DNA of 43,134 nucleotides from Nanobdellota archaeon. Lineage in GTDB: Archaea > Nanobdellota > Nanobdellia > Parvarchaeales > Parvarchaeaceae. The DNA lies in the NCBI GenBank assembly GCA_021810345.1, contig JAJZIX010000006.1, positions 1 through 43,134 of the forward strand, in the 5' to 3' direction. The notes below the pieces were generated by a model. That model made no database searches, was not told where the DNA came from, and saw only the letters and a program-made list of their open reading frames with translations. A program made the translations under genes and the position numbers. Below are positions 1 to 8,518 of the stretch, piece after piece (positions within the stretch are counted from its first letter, which is position 1; every line of letters starts with the position of its first letter).

Positions 1-1
1 G

Positions 2-2134
2 GAAGAGGACCTGAAAAAGGCCAGTTCAACCATAAAGCAGCTTTTCCTGTCAGCCAGCCTGCCGGCGGACCTGGTAAAGGCGATTTTGGACGCTTATCAC
101 AAGCTGATGAAGGACTACAATGCGGAATTCGTCGCAGTAAGATCATCAGCAACGGCAGAGGACCTGCCGGATGCGAGTTTTGCGGGCCAGCAGGACACAT
201 TCCTTAATGTCCATGGAGATGCCGAGCTGCAGCAGAAGGTAAAGGAGTGCTACGCAAGCCTGTTCAACGAGCGTGCAATCTACTACAGGGCAAAGAATAA
301 CATAGACACGAAGACAGTGTCCCTGGCGGTGGCGATACAGAAGCAGGTGTTCTCGGTGGCTTCCGGCGTCATGTTCACACTGGATGTTTCAACGGGAGAC
401 GAATCGGTTATAGTAGTGGAGTCAAGCTACGGCCTGGGGGAGTACATAGTGGGCGGCATCGTCACTCCGGACCTGTTTTACGTAGACAAGAAGACGATGA
501 AAATCAAGAAGAAGACCATAGAGAACAAGGACAGCAAGCTCGTCAGGCTCAAGGAAGGCGGCACGAAGGACGTAAAGCTCACCAAGGAGGAGGCGCAGTC
601 CCAATCATTGAGTGATACAGAAGTATTGGAGCTGGCTGGCTACGGAGCAAAAATAGAGCAGCATTACCAGAGACCAATGGACATAGAGTGGGCGAAGGAT
701 GAGGATAACAAGATCTACATAGTGCAGGCCAGGCCAGAGACGGTATGGTCGAGGAAGGACAAAATTAAGACAGCAGAGAGCAAGGAAGATGTGATCCTTA
801 ACGGACTGCCCGCGTCACCGGGTTTCGTTTCAGGCGAAGCTCACGTAATCTTGGATGTGAAAGACATAAACGAGTTCAAGTCCGGGGAGATACTTATAAC
901 GGTGATGACTAGCCCCGACTGGGTCCCTGCGATGAAGAAGGCAAAAGCCATAATAACAGACGAAGGTGGTATAACATCCCATGCAGCAATAGTCTCAAGG
1001 GAGCTGGGAGTACCATGCATCGTCGGCACGGGAGGTCACGGCAAGAAGGCGACTGAGACCATAAAGACCGGCGACATTATAACAGTCGACTCGAAGAACG
1101 GCATAGTCTACAGCGGCGAGATCAAGGTGGAAGAGCCAGAAAAGCCCGAAGCAGGGCAAACAGTAGTATCAGAAACCCAGGAGATAGTAACAGGCACGAA
1201 GATATTCGTGAATCTGGGCGAGCCGGATCTGGCGGAAAAGACATCAAAGCTGCCTGCAGACGGCGTAGGGCTGATGAGAGAGGAGTTCATCTGGGCGAAC
1301 ATAGGGCAGCATCCGCTTTACATGATAAAGCAGGGCAAATCCGATCTTTTGGTCGACACATTGGCAGACGGCATAAGAAAAGTGGCAGCAGCGTTCGCTC
1401 CAAGGCCGGTAATACTGAGGTTCAGCGACTTCAAGACGGACGAGTACGCAAACCTGGAGGGCGGAAAGGAGTTTGAGCCGAAGGAAAGCAGCCCTCTTTT
1501 GGGCTGGAGAGGCTCCTCAAGGTACTATGATCCTAAATACAAGGACGCTTTCGTGCTGGAACTCAAGGCAGTCAAGAAAGTAAGGGAAGAATTCAGGCTG
1601 AAAAACCTGTGGGTCATGGTGCCCTTCACCAGGACTGTGGAAGAGCTGCAGAAAGTACTGGCGATAATGAAGGAAAACGGTCTTGAAAGGAACGAAGACT
1701 TCAAGGTCTTCCTCATGGCAGAGATCCCAAGCAACATAGTACTGGCAGACAAGTTCAACAAGTACATAGATGGATACTCGATAGGCTCGAATGACCTGAC
1801 GATGCTCGTTTTAGGAGCCGACAGGAACAACGATACGCTCAGCAGCATATACGATGAAAGGAATCTGGCAGTCCTGAGGATGATACGATACCTGATAAAG
1901 GTGGCGCACAGGGACGGAAAGACCGTTTCGATATGCGGCCAGGCTCCTTCAGAGTACGACGAGATAGTCGATTTCCTGGTCAGATCGGACATAGATGACA
2001 TCTCCGTGAACCCGGACACAGTGGAGCATGTCAGGGAGCTCGTTGCATCGATAGAGAAGAAGATAGAATTGGAGAGCTCATTGAAGCAGAAGGAAACCTA
2101 CAATAAAGACTGGGACTTCCCCATAGTAAGCTGA
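2..2134 (+). CDS. ppsA: Phosphoenolpyruvate synthase, 5'-truncated by the window edge
   Basis: Frame stays open upstream of the listed start at 86 (EEDLKKASSTIKQLFL...). Contains VRSSATAEDLPDASFAGQQDTFLNV, the phospho-His region GGITSHAAIVSRELGVPCIVGT and the C-terminal PEP-binding barrel (GSNDLTMLVLGADRN, CGQAPSEYDEIVDFLV). Confidence 0.95.
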   Translation, partial: EEDLKKASSTIKQLFLSASLPADLVKAILDAYHKLMKDYNAEFVAVRSSATAEDLPDASFAGQQDTFLNVHGDAELQQKVKECYASLFNERAIYYRAKNNIDTKTVSLAVAIQKQVFSVASGVMFTLDVSTGDESVIVVESSYGLGEYIVGGIVTPDLFYVDKKTMKIKKKTIENKDSKLVRLKEGGTKDVKLTKEEAQSQSLSDTEVLELAGYGAKIEQHYQRPMDIEWAKDEDNKIYIVQARPETVWSRKDKIKTAESKEDVILNGLPASPGFVSGEAHVILDVKDINEFKSGEILITVMTSPDWVPAMKKAKAIITDEGGITSHAAIVSRELGVPCIVGTGGHGKKATETIKTGDIITVDSKNGIVYSGEIKVEEPEKPEAGQTVVSETQEIVTGTKIFVNLGEPDLAEKTSKLPADGVGLMREEFIWANIGQHPLYMIKQGKSDLLVDTLADGIRKVAAAFAPRPVILRFSDFKTDEYANLEGGKEFEPKESSPLLGWRGSSRYYDPKYKDAFVLELKAVKKVREEFRLKNLWVMVPFTRTVEELQKVLAIMKENGLERNEDFKVFLMAEIPSNIVLADKFNKYIDGYSIGSNDLTMLVLGADRNNDTLSSIYDERNLAVLRMIRYLIKVAHRDGKTVSICGQAPSEYDEIVDFLVRSDIDDISVNPDTVEHVRELVASIEKKIELESSLKQKETYNKDWDFPIVS

Positions 2135-2242
2135 AGCCTTCCTGGGTCTGCGAGAGAGTGTAGTAAGTATCGATTCTCTATTAAAGAGTGGTTTTTAGCA
2201 TAAAAACATAAGGTTTAAATAGTAGAGAGATGTAGGAATGCT

Positions 2243-3628
2243 ATGCAGCCGAACAAAAAAAGCCAAGGTAAAGAAATTTATCATGCTTTGGACAATGCAA
2301 AATCATCCGGCACGCATTACAGGGTTACTTTACTTTCAGTCGCAGGTACTTTTTTGGACGGCTACGACATTTCAATAATAGGTGTAGCCTTAACTATAAT
2401 AGGGGCAATATCAGCATTCAGTTACGTTAATACTCCGCTTGGAAAAGGATTGATGGCCGCATCGACGACCATAGGTATGCTTTTCGGAGCGTTGTCAATA
2501 GGTTATATAACGGATCTCAGGGGCAGGAAGTTCATGTATCTCTGGGATATGGTCATCTTCATAATCTTCACAGCATTAATAACAGTCTCGTTCAATTTCT
2601 GGTCGCTTTTCATCTTCAGGCTCATACTGGGTCTGGCAATAGGCGCAGATTACGCAATCGGCGCAACCATAATCTCAGAGTTTGCTCCAAAGAAATCCAG
2701 AGGAAAGTACTTAGCAAGCGATGGACTTGCATGGTGGGTTGGCGCGGCATTTGCTTTCATAGTAGGCTTTCTCCTGCTTAACACAGGCATAAACTCATGG
2801 CGTTACATGTTCGCCATAGGTATAATCCCAGCAATAATCGTCCTTATCTTAAGGAGAAAGGTACCTGAATCCGCAAGGTGGCTTGCCAATAAGGGTGATA
2901 TCGCGGGTGCAAAGAACACAGAGAAGTACATGACAGGCAAGTCTGATGCCGTTATTAAGGTCACAAGGCAGAAGGTCTCCTTTATGACGCTTTTCGATAG
3001 GAAATGGATCAAGAACACACTATATTTCGGATTGGCATGGTTCTTCTATGATGTCGCATTCTATGGCATAGGGCTTTTCACTCCTACTATCCTTATTCTT
3101 CTTGGATTGACGCACAGCCTTTCGATACTAGGCTCGGCGGTATTCTCCTCGGTTGCTATACTAGGTTCAGTGATGTGCATACTGACAGTGGACAGGTGGG
3201 GCAGGAAACCAGTCACTATATTAGGATTTGCGGGAATGTTTATTTCTCTGCTTGTTTTGGCGCTGATAGCGATGAAAACGCCTACAGATGCATTCGCAGT
3301 CGGAGCCACTGGAGTTGTGATAGCTTCAATGTACATACTGTTTGAGCTCACCCAGTCATGGGGTATGGGAAGCACGGACTTTGTTTACGGCCAGGAACTG
3401 TTCCCTGTTTCTATAAGGGCTACAGGCCAGGGATGGGGTACTTCTATCAGTAGGATAGGCGCGATACTTGGATTGACTACATTCCCTACGATAGTCGCAC
3501 TTTATGGGTTAGGATACGGCCTACTGTTCTTCGCGATAGCGGGACTTCTAGGACTGCTGCTTACAATATTCATGGCGCCTGAGACAAAGGGTAAGACGCT
3601 TGAAGAGCTGGAAGCAACAGCAAAGTAA
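2243..3628 (+). CDS. MFS transporter (sugar/metabolite:H+ symporter-like)
   Basis: About 12 hydrophobic segments; DLRGRKFMYLWD and DRWGRKPVTILG motifs; C-terminal PETKGKTLEELE. Confidence 0.9.
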   Translation: MQPNKKSQGKEIYHALDNAKSSGTHYRVTLLSVAGTFLDGYDISIIGVALTIIGAISAFSYVNTPLGKGLMAASTTIGMLFGALSIGYITDLRGRKFMYLWDMVIFIIFTALITVSFNFWSLFIFRLILGLAIGADYAIGATIISEFAPKKSRGKYLASDGLAWWVGAAFAFIVGFLLLNTGINSWRYMFAIGIIPAIIVLILRRKVPESARWLANKGDIAGAKNTEKYMTGKSDAVIKVTRQKVSFMTLFDRKWIKNTLYFGLAWFFYDVAFYGIGLFTPTILILLGLTHSLSILGSAVFSSVAILGSVMCILTVDRWGRKPVTILGFAGMFISLLVLALIAMKTPTDAFAVGATGVVIASMYILFELTQSWGMGSTDFVYGQELFPVSIRATGQGWGTSISRIGAILGLTTFPTIVALYGLGYGLLFFAIAGLLGLLLTIFMAPETKGKTLEELEATAK

Positions 3629-3634
3629 ATCCCG

Positions 3635-4348
3635 ATGAAATTCAGATTTTTGGGTACCTGGAGTTCGAACATAATACGTTCCCAGCGTAACATATCTTTC
3701 ATAGTTGACGATAAGATCGTATTCGACTTTGGCCCGCATGCCCTGGAATCGCTGCTTGATCTGAGGATAGACCCGGCATCAATACCTGTACTTGCGATAA
3801 CTCACATGCACCTGGATCACTATTCCGGCGTAGCTGAGCTATTGTGGTACAGGGCAATACACAAGGCGAAGGATCCATTGATCATTTTAGGGCCAAAGGG
3901 CATAAAGAAGAACACGGAAGAGCTGCTTAAGGTAACCAAAACACCCGAACAGTTCGACATAAACGTAAAGTACGTTGAAGACAGGAAATTCGACAACATA
4001 GAGCCTTTTAGAGGCCATCACTTGGTCATAGACAACGGATACAGGTTTGAGAAAGGGGGGAAAACGCTGTTTTACAGCGGAGACACAGCTTACTCAGAGA
4101 ACATAGTGAAGGGCGCAGAGGGCGTAGACTACCTGTTCCATGAGATGACTTACACGGATGAGAAAGAAAAGGAAGCAGCCTTCTGGCGGCACTCGACTTA
4201 CAGCAGCGCGATGCGCGTCTTCAAGGAGAGTAAGGCAAAGCACATAGTTCCAGTCCATCTCACGACCGATTCAAGCAATCTAGTCTTGGAGTTATCAGGA
4301 AAGGTAAAAGGCCTTATACACCCATCAAAGATGCCTACATCGATTTGA
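3635..4348 (+). CDS. MBL-fold metallo-hydrolase, RNase Z-like
   Basis: THMHLDHYSG, LFYSGDTAYSE, HEMTYTDE and HIVPVHL metal-binding motifs. Confidence 0.85.
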   Translation: MKFRFLGTWSSNIIRSQRNISFIVDDKIVFDFGPHALESLLDLRIDPASIPVLAITHMHLDHYSGVAELLWYRAIHKAKDPLIILGPKGIKKNTEELLKVTKTPEQFDINVKYVEDRKFDNIEPFRGHHLVIDNGYRFEKGGKTLFYSGDTAYSENIVKGAEGVDYLFHEMTYTDEKEKEAAFWRHSTYSSAMRVFKESKAKHIVPVHLTTDSSNLVLELSGKVKGLIHPSKMPTSI

Positions 4349-4393
4349 GGCGCTTTAGCCAAAGCTTAAATATCTAAATTTGACACTATAGTA

Positions 4394-5260
4394 ATGTTTG
4401 AAAGACTGAAGAACGGATGGAGACTTGCAAAAGCCACGAGAAAACTGGTTTTTCAGGACAGGTCGCTGCTTAAATTTCCAATAATCGCATTTGTAGTCTC
4501 CATAATTGAGATGATTGCGATCTTTATCCCGATTTTTTTCATTTCATTAAGCTCTTCATCAGCGGTTTCTGAGGCGCTAATCATAATATCCCTGCTTGCA
4601 TTCTACATCCTGGTGACTTTCACATCCACCTACATAATAATGGCAATGTTTATTTCGTTTAGGTCTTTTCTTTCAGGTAAGAAAATTAGCTTTGGCAGCG
4701 CTTTTAGTCAGGTAAAGCCTTACTGGAAACTTATACTGGAATGGAGTCTTTTCTTGTCCATAATAATAATGGTTTTAAGGATAATCGAATCAAGGCTTGG
4801 CAGCCTTGGGCGGATTCTCAACCTCATAAGCTCAATGGCAATCTCCCTGGCAACCCTTTTCGTAGTACCTGTCATACTCGATAACAAGCTCACCCCAATA
4901 GCCGCGATGAAAAGAAGCACTAAGTTCATAATAGACCATTTTGGCGCAACATTCGGCGGCCTGGCCTATACCGATTTATACAGCCTTGCGATAGTGTTTG
5001 GCGGACTTGCTTTGCTGATAGGAGGATTGGCATTGGTTTCTATCTCTCTTGTCTTTGGCGCAGTAGTTGCACTGGTAGGATTCATCATAATGATTGGCGG
5101 AGGCATGCTTCTCTACCTCCTTTCAAACATCTTCAGGCTCATCCTCTACGATTTTGCCAACTACAACAAGGTACCGCCGGGCTTCTCTGCGGATCTTCTG
5201 CAGAGCAGTATAAAGAACAAGAAAAGCGGTATTAGGGGCTTTGTGCCAGGACAGATTTGA
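4394..5260 (+). CDS. Multi-pass membrane protein of unknown function
   Basis: Long ORF with several hydrophobic segments; ends PGQI* at 5260. Confidence 0.7.
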   Translation: MFERLKNGWRLAKATRKLVFQDRSLLKFPIIAFVVSIIEMIAIFIPIFFISLSSSSAVSEALIIISLLAFYILVTFTSTYIIMAMFISFRSFLSGKKISFGSAFSQVKPYWKLILEWSLFLSIIIMVLRIIESRLGSLGRILNLISSMAISLATLFVVPVILDNKLTPIAAMKRSTKFIIDHFGATFGGLAYTDLYSLAIVFGGLALLIGGLALVSISLVFGAVVALVGFIIMIGGGMLLYLLSNIFRLILYDFANYNKVPPGFSADLLQSSIKNKKSGIRGFVPGQI

Positions 5261-5293
5261 TTCTGTATATAGACAAAAAGAAGATTTTTCAAC
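5243..5293. repeat. Left copy of an imperfect direct repeat flanking the DUF4143-type ATPase gene
   Basis: gtgccaggacagatttgattctgtatatagacaaaaagaagatttttcaac matches 6730..6773 gtgcgacggaccagatttgactctgtacagacaaaattttcaac with small indels. Confidence 0.6.
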
Positions 5294-5424
5294 GATCTTA
5301 CCATAGAATCGGCCCTACGATCCACAAATTTTAAAAAAGTATTTGTGAATGAATAGGCATTCAAAGACACTTCAATACGGCTAATAGAAAGACTTAAATA
5401 TATTTACTAATAACATAGTTATAT

Positions 5425-6714
5425 ATGAAATATATTAATAGATTATTATTAGATGAAATAAAGAAATGGATCAAAAGAAAAGAAATATTAGCCATTAAAG
5501 GGCCTAGACAATCGGGTAAAACTACCTTGCTAAAGATGTTGTCAGAATGGCTAAAAAGCGAAGTTAAGGTGGACACAAGACACCTGATATACATAACCTT
5601 CGAAGACCGCGATCAATTGGACGGCTTTTATCAGAACCCAGCGGATTTTATAGGCCATTACATCTCAGATAATGAAAGGTATTACTTCTTGATAGACGAG
5701 GCGCAATACTGCCGAGAGCTGGGCCAAAAACTTAAGCTGGTATATGATTTGTTTGAGAATATTAAATTGGTAATAACGGGTTCTTCGTCTCTGGAGTTAA
5801 AGAATCAGACAGGAAAGTTTCTTGTCGGCAGGATTTTCGAGTTTGAGTTGTTTCCCCTGAATTTTTATGAGTTTCTCGCTTATAAAGATAGCGGGCTTGC
5901 AAGATATTACAAGGCACAGAAAGACAATTTAGATTCTGCGTTGTCCGGACGGAGCAACAGTTTTATGATAAAAAAAGATAAGGATGTGCTTCTCAAGGGC
6001 CTCCTCAACTATCTAAATGAGTTTATAAAGTTTGGCGGCTTCCCTGCCGTGGTGGCCGCTGAAAATGATGAAGCGAGAGTCACAATACTCAAAAACTTGA
6101 TAAATACGTACTTAGACAAAGACATAGTGTACTTTCTACGGATAAACGACACTATAAAATTCAGAAAGTTCATGACCGCTATAGCGGCTTCCAATGGCGG
6201 TATGTTAAAGTTGGATAGGCTGGCCGGCGAGATAGGAAGTTATTTCAAGGAAACGTCTGGGTTGCTAGATGATCTTGAACAGACCTATATAATAAGAAGG
6301 ATAAGCCCTTACCACAGGAATCTGGTAACTGAACTGAAAAAAGAACAAAAAATCTACTTCACCGACACCGGCCTTAGAAATGCGCTCATCATGAATTTCT
6401 CCAATCTGGATCAAAGGCCCGATGCAGGTGCGTTGGTAGAGAACTTCGTGCTGGATGAGCTTTATCCAAATTTGCGCATGCATTTTTGGAGGACGACAGC
6501 AAAAACAGAAGTTGATTTCATTGCAGAAAGCGGAACCTTGGTACCTATAGAAGTCAAATTTCAACATCTTTCGGCTGCTGTTGGCTCCAGGAGCCTATAC
6601 AGTTTTCTAGATGAATACTCTCCAAAAGTTTGTTTTGTTCTAACCAAGGATTTTTGGGGGGAGAGATCCTTTAAAAACTCGAAGATATTCTTTATGCCAG
6701 CAGTCTATGCATGA
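5425..6714 (+). CDS. AAA ATPase with C-terminal DUF4143-like nuclease-fold domain
   Basis: Walker A GPRQSGKTTLLK, Walker B YYFLIDEAQY, sensor VITGSSSLELK, C-terminal ...TEVDFIAESGTLVPIEVKFQ. AT-rich compared with its neighbours. Confidence 0.88.
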   Translation: MKYINRLLLDEIKKWIKRKEILAIKGPRQSGKTTLLKMLSEWLKSEVKVDTRHLIYITFEDRDQLDGFYQNPADFIGHYISDNERYYFLIDEAQYCRELGQKLKLVYDLFENIKLVITGSSSLELKNQTGKFLVGRIFEFELFPLNFYEFLAYKDSGLARYYKAQKDNLDSALSGRSNSFMIKKDKDVLLKGLLNYLNEFIKFGGFPAVVAAENDEARVTILKNLINTYLDKDIVYFLRINDTIKFRKFMTAIAASNGGMLKLDRLAGEIGSYFKETSGLLDDLEQTYIIRRISPYHRNLVTELKKEQKIYFTDTGLRNALIMNFSNLDQRPDAGALVENFVLDELYPNLRMHFWRTTAKTEVDFIAESGTLVPIEVKFQHLSAAVGSRSLYSFLDEYSPKVCFVLTKDFWGERSFKNSKIFFMPAVYA

Positions 6715-6729
6715 GCCGCCCTTATTATC

Positions 6730-6773
6730 GTGCGACGGACCAGATTTGACTCTGTACAGACAAAATTTTCAAC
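6730..6773. repeat. Right copy of the imperfect direct repeat flanking the ATPase gene
   Basis: See 5243..5293. Confidence 0.6.
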
Positions 6774-7011
6774 AACCAGCTCAATACGCTTCACAGCAAA
6801 AAATTTCATAGGGGAATAAGAAATTTGGCACCAAAATGGCCAGTACAAATACAGACAAGAAAATTGAAATATCGTAAAAATGATAATCACTTCTTTTCGT
6901 AAGAGAATATAAGCGCATCCTAAATCTAAGAAGAAGCCTTAAAGTTGACAGGCACAGCTGCCCACTCAGAGTAGAAAGCATTAAATCCGACAATTGCCTT
7001 CTTCTTTTGAA

Positions 7012-7082
7012 GCGGCCATAGTCTAGTGGGAGAACGTGAGCCTTCCAAGCTTATGACGCGGGTTCAAATCCCGCTGGCCGCA
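7012..7082 (+). tRNA. tRNA-Gly(TCC)
   Basis: Acceptor GCGGCCA/TGGCCGC, anticodon arm TGAGC-CTTCCAA-GCTTA, T arm GCGGG-TTCAAAT-CCCGC. Confidence 0.93.
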
Positions 7083-7108
7083 TTGAAATCCAATGAGATG
7101 ACGAGATC

Positions 7109-7870
7109 ATGCCAAAAGAGACAGAGCACATTATTAAATCAGTTCACTACAAGCCCAATCCTGTCATCTTAGCGCTCAGGAAACTTACAAAGTCAGTTGT
7201 TTGGGTCTCTTCCCCTAAAATGAGAAGGAAAATATCCTCATTTGCGCTGCACATAGACAAGGTTGTGGATTTTTTCAGGGGGCCTTTAAGCACTAGGAAA
7301 AGCAGTGTACACGCATCTTTTAAAAAGAAGATAATGCAGGTTAGAATCAACGGCGTAAGCCTGCCCTGCATCGTTTATGACAACCTTAATCTAAGCCGGC
7401 TCCCTGCCGGCCTGTCGTACAAGCGCTACAGGCCGTACAAGTTCTGGCATTCTCCGGTAGACCAGTTTCTGCTTCTTAGAATGCTGTACAAAGCAGAGCC
7501 TAAGATGATGATAAAGCCGATATGCATAGTGCTAAATCGCTATATGAAACCCACTGGCTTTATCGTCGAGAAAGCAGAAGGAGAGAGTTTAGGTACGCTG
7601 CTAAAAAACAAAGGTCTATCCTTGAGAGACAGCATAAAGATAGAGCAGGCTGTGGAAAGCTTTGTAAAAAGATTGCACAGAAAGGGGCTGAGCCATGGAG
7701 ACCTAAACCCTGGAAACTTGATAGTAGACAGAGGGGCAGTCCTGAAAATAATCGATCCCTTGGAGCTAATGCCGAAAAGGAAGGCGATGAAGGACGATTT
7801 TGCATGGGTCTCCTACCTAAAGAGAGAATTAAAAAACTACAGAAAAAGGCTGTCAGCAGGCAAAGGTTGA
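7109..7870 (+). CDS. Protein-kinase-fold protein (Kdo kinase/Bud32/RIO-like)
   Basis: LHRKGLSHGDLNPGNLIVDRGAVLKIIDP resembles a catalytic loop plus a DFG-like IDP; the rest is divergent. Confidence 0.65.
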   Translation: MPKETEHIIKSVHYKPNPVILALRKLTKSVVWVSSPKMRRKISSFALHIDKVVDFFRGPLSTRKSSVHASFKKKIMQVRINGVSLPCIVYDNLNLSRLPAGLSYKRYRPYKFWHSPVDQFLLLRMLYKAEPKMMIKPICIVLNRYMKPTGFIVEKAEGESLGTLLKNKGLSLRDSIKIEQAVESFVKRLHRKGLSHGDLNPGNLIVDRGAVLKIIDPLELMPKRKAMKDDFAWVSYLKRELKNYRKRLSAGKG

Positions 7871-7881
7871 CTGCAGCCGAT

Positions 7882-8403
7882 TCAGCTCTTGTTGACTAGG
7901 GGTTTGCCTTCCTCCCAGTTAACTCCACACAGGCCGCCTGTCTGCAAGGCACTCAAAACCCTGTAGGTTTCATGCGTGCTCCTGCCTATATCATCATCAG
8001 TTACGACCATGTATTTTATTATGCCGTCCGGGTCTATTATGAACAGACCCCTTCTAGCGTTGCCTGTTTCTTCATTCAGGACTCCATAGCTCCTGCTTAT
8101 TGTACCTTTGCGGTCCGCGACCATCGGGTATTTGACCTTTGCTATCCTCTTATCCGCTTCGCTCCATGCTTTGTGGACATAAGCGGTATCCGTACTTACT
8201 GCTATTATCTCCGCTTCTTTTTTGGTGAATTTTTCATAGTCATCTGCAAAGCCTTCAAGCTCAGTAGGGCAGACAAACGTGAAATCCGCGGGGTAAAAGA
8301 AAAGTACGACCCACCTGCCTTTATAGTCGCTAAGCTTTATTTTAGCTATTTCTCCATTCTTGTAGCAGTCAGCAGTGAATTCAGGCGCTTTTGTTTCTAT
8401 CAT
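7882..8403 (-). CDS. 2-Cys peroxiredoxin (AhpC/Prx family)
   Basis: FTFVCPTELEGFADDYEKF and GGLCGVNW. Internal Met (MIETKAPEFTADC) is the likelier start than 8442. Confidence 0.93.
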   Translation of the reverse strand: MIETKAPEFTADCYKNGEIAKIKLSDYKGRWVVLFFYPADFTFVCPTELEGFADDYEKFTKKEAEIIAVSTDTAYVHKAWSEADKRIAKVKYPMVADRKGTISRSYGVLNEETGNARRGLFIIDPDGIIKYMVVTDDDIGRSTHETYRVLSALQTGGLCGVNWEEGKPLVNKS

Positions 8404-8518
8404 TATATAACTATTGACAGCATTATTAATAAACCTTTGCATGAAGTCTGGTAAATTTATCGTTTACCCCCACGCAATCTAATTAAAACTATTTATTTAC
8501 TCTTGCCTTCTCTATCGT

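Noticed and set aside
422-2019. Antisense ORFs within the PEP synthase gene (422-604, 841-1029, 1108-1302, 1525-2019)
   Set aside because: Opposite-strand shadows of a strongly recognised gene; low-complexity Ser/Leu-rich translations with no family resemblance.
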